NCBI GenBank assembly: GCA_009843725.1 | Contig: VYCX01000365.1 | Location: 1-13,528, forward strand | Source: Boseongicola sp. SB0675_bin_26 | GTDB taxonomy: Bacteria > Pseudomonadota > Alphaproteobacteria > Rhodobacterales > Rhodobacteraceae | Direction of reading: 5' to 3' | Length of the DNA: 13,528 bases | Shown: one piece after another, positions 1 to 6,856 of the stretch | How positions within the stretch are numbered: position 1 is the stretch's first letter | Layout of the letters: each line of letters begins with the position of its first letter | Program-made: the position numbers and the translations under genes | Notes under the pieces: model-generated | Databases searched by the model: none | What the model was told of the DNA's origin: nothing | The model's input: the letters and a program-made list of their open reading frames with translations, nothing else

Positions 1-1413
1 CCAATGGGCTTCTGCGCGATCCTCGGCGGCACCATGACCTTGGTAGGCTCGTCGCCGCTGATCCTCCTGAACGACCTGCTTGTCTCCATAAACGAGACTC
101 TGGGAGAAGGCGCTCAAATGAGCACCTATTCTCTCTTTTCCGTCACGCCGATCGGAATCGCGTTGGTGACCAGCGGCCTCCTCTACTTCATCCTGTTTGG
201 CAGATTCGTTCTGCCCGGCACCTCCCGCGACGACTCCGGGACGGCCCAGTCGACGCTGGAATACTTCAACGCGACCTACGGGCTTGACGGCATCATCCAC
301 GAAATCGACGTGCCGCACGGGAGCCTTCTCGCGGGCCATACGCTGGGTGACCTTCAGCGCGCATTCAACGTCCAGGTTGTTGCGACGGCCTTCCAGGGCC
401 GGACCTACACTGCCCCGCCACGGGACATCCTCATCGAGGCGCCTGCCAAGCTCGCGATCATCGCCGACGCCCGGGACATAGCGGATTTCAAGGACGCCTT
501 CGAACTCCCCGAAGCATCGGAGCTCGAGACTTTCGCGGAAACGCTGCATCCGGGCAAGGCTGGCATTGCCGAGGTCGTGATCCCGCCAGGATCGGGAATA
601 ATCGGCAAAAGCATGCGCGAGCTTTGGCTCCGCAAGGTCTACGGGCTGTCGCCATTGATCGTTTACCGGGGCGGAAACGCCGTCACGCAGGACAGTCCCG
701 ACTTTGGCACCATGCCGCTCGCAGCGGGCGACACGCTGGTTTGCCACACGCCGTGGGATGCCTTGGTGCGGCTCGAAGCCGACCGCGACTTCGTTGTGGT
801 GACAACCGACTTTCCTCACGAGAACATCAGGCCCAAGAAGATCGGCTGGGCGCTCCTTTTCTTCGCCATCGCAATCGCGCTGGTCCTGTTCTCCAATCTC
901 GTCCTTTCGCTTTGCCTGCTGGTCGGCGCCGTCGGAATGATCCTCAGCCGCGTGATTTCCGTCGAGGAAGCCTACGACGCGGTCAGCTGGCAAACCGTCT
1001 TTCTCCTGGCCAGTCTCATACCCTTGGGGCACGCAGTGCAGACGTCGGGAACGGCCGCCTGGATCGCCGCCCTCATCCTCGCCGTGATGGAAGGAATGCC
1101 GCTCTGGGTTCTTCAGGCGGCCATCGCGGTACTGGCGACGTTCTTCACGCTTGTGATGTCAAATGTCGGTGCAACCGTTCTCCTTGTGCCGCTGGCCGTG
1201 AACATCGCCCTCGGTGCAGGTGCGGACCCCGCCCTCTTTGCGTTGACGGTCGCGATATCCACCTCGAATTCCTTCCTGATCCCGACGCATCAGGTCAACG
1301 CACTCATCATGGGACCAGGCGGCTACTCGGTCGTCGACTTCATGCGAGCAGGCGGCATCATGTCGATCCTGTTCCTCGTCGTCTCGCTCGGCGTCCTGAA
1401 CCTGCTTTATTGA
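1..1413 (+). CDS. SLC13-family permease with two RCK_C (TrkA_C) domains, 5' end outside window
   Basis: Membrane transporter of the SLC13/DASS superfamily, likely an anion symporter (sulfate, di- or tricarboxylate type); the substrate cannot be read from sequence. The frame is open to base 1, and the first residues already sit inside a conserved transport segment (GGTMTLVGSSP, the equivalent of the GTSTN re-entrant motif in relatives). The true start is therefore upstream and roughly 100 residues are missing compared with the usual near-600-residue length. After one membrane segment (about residues 48-70) come two soluble RCK_C-like domains (about 82-170 and 182-270), typical of the YfbS/SAC1-like branch. 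The C-terminal half has about five hydrophobic segments and the second transport motif SNVGATVLLVP, followed by STSNSFLIPTHQVNALIMGPGGY, a conserved block of the family. The gene ends 13 bp from the convergent nucleosidase gene with no recognisable terminator. The family call is firm; the substrate is unknown. Confidence 0.88.
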   Translation, partial: PMGFCAILGGTMTLVGSSPLILLNDLLVSINETLGEGAQMSTYSLFSVTPIGIALVTSGLLYFILFGRFVLPGTSRDDSGTAQSTLEYFNATYGLDGIIHEIDVPHGSLLAGHTLGDLQRAFNVQVVATAFQGRTYTAPPRDILIEAPAKLAIIADARDIADFKDAFELPEASELETFAETLHPGKAGIAEVVIPPGSGIIGKSMRELWLRKVYGLSPLIVYRGGNAVTQDSPDFGTMPLAAGDTLVCHTPWDALVRLEADRDFVVVTTDFPHENIRPKKIGWALLFFAIAIALVLFSNLVLSLCLLVGAVGMILSRVISVEEAYDAVSWQTVFLLASLIPLGHAVQTSGTAAWIAALILAVMEGMPLWVLQAAIAVLATFFTLVMSNVGATVLLVPLAVNIALGAGADPALFALTVAISTSNSFLIPTHQVNALIMGPGGYSVVDFMRAGGIMSILFLVVSLGVLNLLY

Positions 1414-1426
1414 CCGGTCCGGCTCT

Positions 1427-2383
1427 TCAGGGGCGACCTGGCATCTCTCTCAACATCGCCCTGACCACGGCGGCCGCGTTGCCCGCCGCGAGCTCGAGGA
1501 ATGTCTCCATCTGGTTCGCGCCTGCCCCACCGCCGGCAAGGTCGGCGAGACTGCGCACCGCTACGAACGGCACGCCGTTGGCATAGGCGACATGGGCCAC
1601 TGCGGCGCTCTCCATGTCGAGGAGGCGCGCACCGAACGTCTCGAAGACCCACGTCCGGAAATCCGCATTGTCGACGAAGGCCCCGCCCGAGACCCCGGAA
1701 CCGCCGACCACGATGCGCGGAAGCCTTTCGAGGCAACGACCGTCCGCCGTGCAACGCGCGAACGTCACCTTGTCCGCGGCGCCGCGCGCCGCCTCCAGAA
1801 GCGCCTCGTCCACCGGAAACCAGAATCGGGTCTCAGGCCCGTCGGCTCCGGCATGCAACACCGTGACAGGGCGCGGGAACATCATGCCGAAATTCCCGTA
1901 AGGATACTCGAAGAACGGCATTGTCGCCCAGCTGCCGTCAACCTCGCGCGCGAACAGCATTTCCAGGTACTGCCCCCAACGCTCCGGGACTGCCACGTCG
2001 CCGATGCCTAGCGAAGGGTCGACGCCGCCTGCGATGCCGGAAAACACGATCCCCTCGATCGCGAAACGGTCCAGCGCAAGCTGCGCTGTCATCGCCGCGT
2101 TGACGACGCTGATCCCGCTCAGGAACAGCACGACCCTGCGTCCTTCCAATGTGCCCATCGCGAAGTTCACGCCGTTCACGGAATGCTCCGACCTGTCCCG
2201 CATTTCCCCCTTGAGAATCTCCAGCTCCGGAGCGAATGCGGACACCACGGCTATGCGCGGAGTCGCGTCCCGGACGTCTCGCGCCTCCGCAAGTTCCGGC
2301 AAGCTTGCCGCGATCAGCAGGGCGGACGACAAGCCTGCGCACAGGTTCCGAGCAGCATGTGGTGCAAACGCCAGAAAGGTCAT
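1427..2383 (-). CDS. Exported nucleosidase, MTA/SAH nucleosidase (PNP_UDP_1) family
   Basis: A 318-residue phosphorylase/nucleosidase-fold protein. Residues about 42-318 match the MTA/SAH nucleosidase pattern: IAVVSAFAPELEILK (the first strand, with the acidic residue that contacts the attacking water), GIVFSGIAGG near 111-120, and LLDMESAAVAHVAYANGVPF followed by VRSLADLAGG near 254-285. E258 would bind ribose and D281 would be the base-protonating acid. Unlike the cytoplasmic Pfs enzyme (about 230 residues), it has an N-terminal hydrophobic stretch ending in LPELAEA (about 12-34), a plausible Sec signal peptide, and a long insertion around 135-225 with two cysteines (211, 217). I infer a periplasmic enzyme that cleaves purine nucleosides or related thioethers. 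The start is supported by a GAGG motif about 8-11 nt upstream. Substrate is unproven. Purine-degradation genes later in the window make a nucleoside substrate attractive, but they are about 9 kb away. Confidence 0.85.
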   Translation of the reverse strand: MTFLAFAPHAARNLCAGLSSALLIAASLPELAEARDVRDATPRIAVVSAFAPELEILKGEMRDRSEHSVNGVNFAMGTLEGRRVVLFLSGISVVNAAMTAQLALDRFAIEGIVFSGIAGGVDPSLGIGDVAVPERWGQYLEMLFAREVDGSWATMPFFEYPYGNFGMMFPRPVTVLHAGADGPETRFWFPVDEALLEAARGAADKVTFARCTADGRCLERLPRIVVGGSGVSGGAFVDNADFRTWVFETFGARLLDMESAAVAHVAYANGVPFVAVRSLADLAGGGAGANQMETFLELAAGNAAAVVRAMLREMPGRP

Positions 2384-2510
2384 TGTGCGACCCTCATCCT
2401 ACCAAGACGACTGTCAAGGCCTCGTGTGCAACTCATATGCAAGACCCGTCGATTGCTGAAATGAAGCTCGTGCATGGCGGGTCATTTTCCAGTTCACCGC
2501 GCCGATGCCG

Positions 2511-2635
2511 TCACGGGCGATCTTCGAGACATCTGGTTGCAATGCCACGACACCGTCGGCCAGAAACCCCTTCAGTCGGCCATGTCGGCTGTTGAAGGTC
2601 TGCACATGAAAGGCATGCCGCGACCCGACGCCCTT
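2511..2635 (-). pseudogene. Relic of the C-terminal tail of an IS1595-like transposase
   Basis: Reading leftwards from 2635, the minus strand encodes AFHVQTFNSRHGRLKGFLA. This resembles the conserved tail of IS1595-family transposases as I remember it (FHIQNVNAYHSRLKGWMA). After a two-base shift near 2556-2557 the next frame continues directly as RCRGIATRCLE, matching the following family residues (RFHGVATKYLE), and then stops at 2511-2513. A stop codon (2636-2638) lies in frame immediately upstream. The two halves aligning without a residue gap, only after a frame change, is what a decayed gene looks like. No terminal inverted repeats or target duplications were identified, and the rest of the transposase is absent. 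The alignment is from memory, so this is a moderate call. Confidence 0.45.
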
Positions 2636-2763
2636 TCAGCGGGGTTCAGGGCTCTCGACCCGGACCGTCTGACCCGGCCGCTCCTTCGGTTTTCGCTGGA
2701 CCGGGCTGGACGCCAGGCCATTCGGTTCAAACGTGATCGCGAGCAACGGGAGGGAAATGTCAG

Positions 2764-2782
2764 GGTCGACCATCGGTCGACC
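2764..2782. repeat. Tandem palindrome GGTCGACC-ATC-GGTCGACC
   Basis: Two identical copies of the 8-bp palindrome GGTCGACC are separated by three bases. As each unit is self-complementary, the 19-bp block can also fold as an 8-bp stem with a 3-nt loop. It lies about 94 bp beyond the stop of the IolE-like gene. It could be a transcription-termination hairpin (no T-run follows), a binding site, or chance within a relic. Confidence 0.4.
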
Positions 2783-2875
2783 GAGGCCGCGGCGAAGCCG
2801 AAACTTTCTGAGCGTCTCGTCCTCGGCAGAATCAAGCAAGAATGCACAAGGCCTGACCGCCGATGGCGCGTGTGT

Positions 2876-3772
2876 TCAACGATCCTCGAATCCGATGGAC
2901 CTGAGGTACTCACGATTGTAGCGCGCGTCCTCAACCGGCGACGTCGCACCGGCCGGGTCGCAGTCCTGCTCGACCGTGCACCAGCCATCGAAACCATGGT
3001 CCAGGAGAATCTCCCTGACACGTGGGAAATCCACATCACCGTTGCCCAGCGTACAGAAGATGCCCTGCCCGCAGGCGTCATAAAACCCGATTCTGTCCGC
3101 AATCACCCTGGACTTGACGCCAGGATCTATGTCCTTGAAGTGCACGTAGCTGATGCGCGCCATGTGCCGTTCCATGAAGGCGACCGGATCGAAGCCCGCA
3201 TAGGAATGGTGACCGGTGTCGAAACAGATATTCAGAATGCTCTCGTCGACCTCGTTCAGAAGCCTCTCGAGTTCGGGCTCGAAATCCATGAACCCCGCAG
3301 CATGCGCATGAATGCCAACCGTCAGGCCGTACTCCTCGGCTCCCATCTTCGAAACGGCAACAATCCGGTCGCGATAGGCCGCCCACTCCGCCCCGTCCAT
3401 CTGTTCCGCCTCGCTGGCACGGCCCGCTGTGGCCGCGCGGCGTTCCGAAATCGAGTCGATCAGGACCAGATGCTCCGCTCCATGAGCCACAAGTGCCTTG
3501 CAGGTTCGGACCGAACCATCCAGCACATCGTCCCACTGCGCCGCGTCATGGAACGGACGAAACACGACACCGCCGATCAGCGTCTGGTCGAACTCGTCCA
3601 GTGCCTCCGAGAGCACCGAAGGGTCCTCGGGCATGTACCCGACAGGGCCAAGCTCGATGCCCGTGTATCCCGCGTCCTTGTTTTCCTCCAGGACCTGCCG
3701 CCAAGGCGGGTTCCTCGGATCATCCGCGAATTCCACGCCCCAGCTGCACGGCGCGTTGCCAATCTGGATCAT
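2876..3772 (-). CDS. IolE-like inosose dehydratase / sugar phosphate isomerase-epimerase (TIM barrel)
   Basis: AP endonuclease family 2 / xylose-isomerase-like TIM barrel, 298 residues from this start, the usual IolE size. The likely role is dehydration of 2-keto-myo-inositol (scyllo-inosose) to the trihydroxycyclohexanedione used by IolD; this is inferred from context. Visible features: N-terminal IGNAPCSWGVEF, barrel ligands around IHAHAAG (153-159), CFDTGHH (183-188, D185), YVHFKDI (209-215, H211), and the C-terminal pattern GNGDVDFPRVREILLDHGFDGWCTVEQD with E268 as a metal ligand. The C-terminal half resembles IolE (KDI, PGxGxxDF, DHGxxGWxxVE), but the N-terminus differs from the classic GIAPIGW start, so an IolI-type isomerase or another epimerase is possible. 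Start choice: ATG at 3772 has GGAG eight bases upstream. An in-frame ATG at 3799 (307 residues, GGAAG upstream) overlaps the end of the preceding gene by 11 nt and is a real alternative. Confidence 0.85.
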   Translation of the reverse strand: MIQIGNAPCSWGVEFADDPRNPPWRQVLEENKDAGYTGIELGPVGYMPEDPSVLSEALDEFDQTLIGGVVFRPFHDAAQWDDVLDGSVRTCKALVAHGAEHLVLIDSISERRAATAGRASEAEQMDGAEWAAYRDRIVAVSKMGAEEYGLTVGIHAHAAGFMDFEPELERLLNEVDESILNICFDTGHHSYAGFDPVAFMERHMARISYVHFKDIDPGVKSRVIADRIGFYDACGQGIFCTLGNGDVDFPRVREILLDHGFDGWCTVEQDCDPAGATSPVEDARYNREYLRSIGFEDR

Positions 3773-3788
3773 CGGCCTGTCTCCGTCG

Positions 3789-4892
3789 TCAGAAGTCATT
3801 GACGTTCTTCCAGCATCTCTCTGCATGCGAGGCGTGGACCGCCGCGATGACGCGGTTCACCTGCAGCCCCTCCCTGAAATCCGGCCAAAGTGGCTCGCCC
3901 CGCGCAATTGCGATGAGAAAGTCCTTGGCCTCGATGATGACCTGGTCCTGAAAGCCGGTGCCGTGCCCCGGCCCCTGGCAGAAGGGAAGATAGTCCGGAT
4001 GGTCAGGCCCGGTCAGTATCTTGCGGAAACCTCGCTCCGAGTCCGGACCCTCCGCCACATACAGCCAAAGCGCGTTCTGGTCCTCTCCGTCAAACCGGAT
4101 CGCGCCTCGGGTGCCGTCGATCTGGTAGGCGTAACCCATCTTGCGACCCGTCGCCACGCGGCTGACGAATATGCTGCCCGCCGCGCCGCTCTCGAATCGC
4201 ACCATCATCAACGCCTGGTCGTCATTGGCGACGCTCGTTCCGGAACGGTCGGCATGAACCGTCTCAACCAGGCCAACGACTTGCGCAATTGGCCCCATCA
4301 GCCTGTGTGCCGCGTTGATGATGTGAGGGGAAAGATCTCCCATTGTGCCGTTCGCGATCCCTTGGGTCCGCCAGGTGGCCGGCGCATCCGGATCGGCGAG
4401 GAAATCCTCGGTATGCTCGGCCCGAAAGCACGTCACGTCGCCGATCCGGCCGTCGAGAAGAAGCTTGCGCGCAAACTGGGAGGCCGGCGTGCGAATGTAG
4501 TTGAAGCCCATCATGTTGACCGCGCCCGACGCTTCGGCCGCTGCCACCATCGCGCGGCTGTCCTCAAGAGAAGCGCCGAGCGGCTTTTCGCAGAGCACTG
4601 GCTTGCCGAGCGAAAGCGCCGCGCAGGCAATGTCCCTGTGCAGGCCTTGCGGTGTTGCAATGACGACTGCCTCGACCCGGTCGTCATCAACCAGTTCGCG
4701 CCAATCCGCCACCGCGCGGCTGAACCCGTACTGCTTCCTGTAACGCTCGGCGGCCTCGCGCGAGGAGGCGGCGACCATCTCGAGCCGTGGCCGAAGCGCG
4801 GTGTCAAAGACCGCTCCCACAGCAGAAAACGCCACGGCATGGGCCTTGCCCATATAGCCGCCGCCAACAATGCCGATGCCTAGCTCGGGCAT
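3789..4892 (-). CDS. Gfo/Idh/MocA oxidoreductase, probable inositol 2-dehydrogenase (IolG-like)
   Basis: NAD(P)-dependent sugar/cyclitol dehydrogenase of 367 residues. The Rossmann domain opens with GIVGGGYMGKAH (7-18). The family signature VLCEKPLG (99-106) gives the catalytic lysine K103. In the C-terminal domain MGDLSPHIINAAH supplies D186 and H190, spaced D-x3-H as in the catalytic D/H pair of inositol dehydrogenases. Adjacent IolE-like and IolD genes suggest it oxidises myo-, scyllo- or another inositol to the inosose. At 367 residues it is longer than typical IolG (about 330-345), and it belongs to a diverse family, so isomer specificity is open. The start is supported by GGGAGG eight bases upstream. 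It is first in a two-gene minus-strand operon, with the IolE-like gene following at its 3' end. It is transcribed away from iolD, and a palindromic operator lies between 4915 and 4930. Confidence 0.87.
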   Translation of the reverse strand: MPELGIGIVGGGYMGKAHAVAFSAVGAVFDTALRPRLEMVAASSREAAERYRKQYGFSRAVADWRELVDDDRVEAVVIATPQGLHRDIACAALSLGKPVLCEKPLGASLEDSRAMVAAAEASGAVNMMGFNYIRTPASQFARKLLLDGRIGDVTCFRAEHTEDFLADPDAPATWRTQGIANGTMGDLSPHIINAAHRLMGPIAQVVGLVETVHADRSGTSVANDDQALMMVRFESGAAGSIFVSRVATGRKMGYAYQIDGTRGAIRFDGEDQNALWLYVAEGPDSERGFRKILTGPDHPDYLPFCQGPGHGTGFQDQVIIEAKDFLIAIARGEPLWPDFREGLQVNRVIAAVHASHAERCWKNVNDF

Positions 4893-4914
4893 GCCTATGC
4901 CCTCCCGACGCGTG

Positions 4915-4930
4915 TTGCAACCGGTTGCAA
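4915..4930. promoter_or_regulatory. Perfect 16-bp palindrome TTGCAACCGGTTGCAA, LacI-family-type operator
   Basis: The sequence is perfectly self-complementary with a central CG, the hallmark of LacI/GalR-family operators. It sits in the roughly 100-bp gap between the divergent dehydrogenase and iolD genes, ending 63 bp before the iolD ATG and 22 bp upstream of the dehydrogenase ATG. It could therefore control both inositol operons. Its right arm (TTGCAA, 4925-4930) could double as a weak -35 element for iolD, with a poor -10 (TTCTTT, 4948-4953) at 17-bp spacing. The regulator is not in the window. That the palindrome exists is directly seen; that a LacI protein binds it is inference. Confidence 0.7.
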
Positions 4931-4993
4931 ATTCCGTATCTTTTCTGTTCTTTCGCGCATGCGGTCAACATCAGAATTGCGAGGAGGCAAGGG

Positions 4994-6856
4994 ATGGCTG
5001 AAAGAACGGTGACGCTGACAGTGGCGCAAGCCATCGTGCGTTTCCTTGAAAGCCAGTTTATCGAGATTGACGGTGCTGAATACCGGCTCTGCGGCGGCGG
5101 CTTCGGCATTTTCGGCCACGGCAACGTCACCTGCCTCGGCGAGGCGCTCGCAGACGTCAAGGACACGCTGCCGCTCTATCGTGGCCAGAACGAACAGGGG
5201 ATGGGGTTCGCCGCTGCGGGCTACTCAAAGGCGTGGCTGCGACGGCGTTTCATGCTCTGCACCGCGTCCGCCGGACCCGGCACCGCAAACCTCCTTACCA
5301 GTGCCGCCCTTGCCCACGCCAACCGGTTGCCCGTCCTGATGCTTTGCGGCGACACGTTCCTGACGCGGCTGCCCGACCCCGTTCTGCAGCAGGTGGAGCA
5401 CTTCGGCAATCCTGCCTTTGGCCTGAATGACGCCTTCAAGGCAGTGAGCCGGTACTGGGACCGGATCACGCATCCTGCGCAGGTCATTCAGTCGCTGCCG
5501 GCGGCCATCGGCACGATGCTTGACCCGGCGGACTGCGGACCTGCCTTCATCGGCCTGCCTCAGGACACACAGGGATGGACTTTCGACTATCCCGCTCGAC
5601 TCTTCGAAAGACATGTGCACCGCATTCGGTCACAGCCTGCCGATTCTTCCGAAATCGCCAGTGCGGCAGCGCTTCTCAAGTCTTCGAAGCGCCCGATGAT
5701 CATCGCGGGAGGCGGCGTTCAATACGGAGACGCCGTCGCCGAACTCACTGCATTCGCCGAAGCCACCCGGATTCCTGTCGTGGAGACGATCGCCGGGCGT
5801 GCCAACCTCTTGAACGACAACCCGCTGAACATCGGGCCGATCGGCGTTACCGGATCCGACAGCGCAAATTCAATCGCCGAAAAGGCCGACCTTGTTCTCG
5901 CCGTCGGCACCCGGCTTCAGGACTTCACCACGGGTTCCTGGACCGCATTTGCAAAGGACGCCAGGTTCGTCGGCCTGAACGTTGCCCGGCACGATGCGGC
6001 CAAGCACCTGGCCGCAACCGTGATCGGCGACTGCAAGCGGACCCTTCCCGAACTTCAATCCGCCGCCGAATATGCTGCGCCAAGCGAATGGACCTCGCTG
6101 GCCCAGGCCGAACGGGCCAAGTGGAACGACTACGTCGTGAACAACACGCGTGTCGGAAACCGGCCGAACTCCTACGCGCAGGCCATTGGCATCGTGAACG
6201 GGCTCTGTCACGAGCGAGACAGGATCGTGGCGGCGGCTGGCGGCCTGCCGGCGGAGGTGACCGCAAACTGGAAGACGCTGGCCACTGGCACCGTTGATGT
6301 CGAGTTCGGCTTTTCCTGCATGGGCTACGAGATCGCCGGCGCCTGGGGCGCTCGCATCGCCCAGATGGAGCGCGAACCCGAACGCGACACCATCAGTTTC
6401 TGCGGCGACGGCTCGTATCTCATGATGAATTCCGACATCTTTTCGTCGGTCCTGACGGAAAGGAAACTGATAGTCCTTGTCCTGGACAACGGCGGCTTCG
6501 CGGTCATCAACAAGCTTCAGAACAACGTTGGGCAGAAGAGTTTCAACAATCTCTTTGCGGACACGCCAACGGCCACCAACCTGGTTGAGGTCGATTTCGA
6601 GTCCCATGCGCGCGCCCAGGGAGCCGAGGCGGAAACGGTCGAGCATGCCAAGGATCTCGGCGAGGCCTTCAAGCGGGCGCAGGACAGTGACAGGACCTAT
6701 GTCATCGTGATGAAGGTTGACGCCCATGAGGGCTGGACCACCGAAGGACACACATGGTGGGAAGTCGGCACCCCTCATGTCACCGAAAAGGCCGGCGTGC
6801 GCGAGAAGCACCTCGAAATCGAGGCGGCTCGTGCCCGCCAGAGAAAGGGCGTCTGA
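4994..6856 (+). CDS. iolD: 3D-(3,5/4)-trihydroxycyclohexane-1,2-dione acylhydrolase (decyclizing), IolD
   Basis: Thiamine diphosphate enzyme of 620 residues that hydrolytically opens the cyclohexanedione ring to 5-deoxy-D-glucuronate. The N-terminal PYR domain has YRGQNEQGMGFAAAGY with E67 as the cofactor-activating glutamate, and GGGFGIFGHGN (34-44) is a family signature. The central domain covers about 210-360 (PMIIAGGGVQYG and VLAVGTRLQDF). The C-terminal PP domain carries the ThDP/Mg motif CGDGSYLMMNSDIF, starting at 470 and ending at LDNGG (497-501). HEGWTTEGHTWWEVGTP near the C-terminus is also typical of IolD. The start is chosen at the ATG preceded by GAGGAGG (4981-4987). The frame is open further upstream, but that part crosses the control region and the divergent gene. 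It overlaps iolC by one base (TGATG), implying translational coupling, and it is the first gene of the plus-strand iol operon. Confidence 0.96.
   Translation: MAERTVTLTVAQAIVRFLESQFIEIDGAEYRLCGGGFGIFGHGNVTCLGEALADVKDTLPLYRGQNEQGMGFAAAGYSKAWLRRRFMLCTASAGPGTANLLTSAALAHANRLPVLMLCGDTFLTRLPDPVLQQVEHFGNPAFGLNDAFKAVSRYWDRITHPAQVIQSLPAAIGTMLDPADCGPAFIGLPQDTQGWTFDYPARLFERHVHRIRSQPADSSEIASAAALLKSSKRPMIIAGGGVQYGDAVAELTAFAEATRIPVVETIAGRANLLNDNPLNIGPIGVTGSDSANSIAEKADLVLAVGTRLQDFTTGSWTAFAKDARFVGLNVARHDAAKHLAATVIGDCKRTLPELQSAAEYAAPSEWTSLAQAERAKWNDYVVNNTRVGNRPNSYAQAIGIVNGLCHERDRIVAAAGGLPAEVTANWKTLATGTVDVEFGFSCMGYEIAGAWGARIAQMEREPERDTISFCGDGSYLMMNSDIFSSVLTERKLIVLVLDNGGFAVINKLQNNVGQKSFNNLFADTPTATNLVEVDFESHARAQGAEAETVEHAKDLGEAFKRAQDSDRTYVIVMKVDAHEGWTTEGHTWWEVGTPHVTEKAGVREKHLEIEAARARQRKGV

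Larger units (their letters stand above)
2384..2875. other. Gene-free stretch with IS relic and tandem palindrome
   Basis: No intact gene is convincing in these 492 bases on either strand. The right edge is the stop of the IolE-like gene and the left edge is the start of the nucleosidase gene, whose promoter must lie at the left end. The middle holds the apparent transposase tail (2511-2635) and the tandem GGTCGACC palindromes (2764-2782). One minus-strand reading (about 2636-2839) gives an uninterrupted, protein-like peptide that includes GLGRPMVDPD. This vaguely recalls the start of IS5/IS1182-type transposases (GRPxxDPE), but the match is too short to call. The reading of the stretch as decayed mobile DNA is inference. 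Confidence 0.5.

Noticed and set aside
2414..2605. 63-codon minus-strand ORF as a small gene
   Set aside because: It has only a GTG start, and its first residues are the transposase-like tail continuing from an upstream stop. Better explained as part of the relic.
2636..2839. 67-codon minus-strand peptide including GLGRPMVDPD, as an IS5/IS1182 N-terminus
   Set aside because: The similarity is only a few residues, recalled from memory, and has no supporting motif downstream.
2474..3802. 442-codon plus-strand open frame
   Set aside because: It runs antisense to the IolE-like TIM-barrel gene, is rich in Arg/His/Pro/Asp from GC-rich complement codons and shows no domain motif. A shadow.
3498..4883. 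461-codon plus-strand open frame
   Set aside because: It is antisense to the Gfo/Idh gene, whose catalytic motifs are intact on the minus strand, and has no recognisable motif.
4787..4993. Upstream extension of the iolD frame
   Set aside because: It crosses the divergent gene and the palindromic operator. The ATG at 4994 has a strong GAGGAGG and IolD homology starts there.
5870..6811. 313-codon minus-strand open frame
   Set aside because: It is antisense to iolD, whose ThDP motifs are clear; no independent ribosome-binding site or motif.
6754..6855. Upstream extension of the iolC frame
   Set aside because: It would overlap conserved iolD codons. The ATG at 6856 with TGATG coupling fits the IolC N-terminus.
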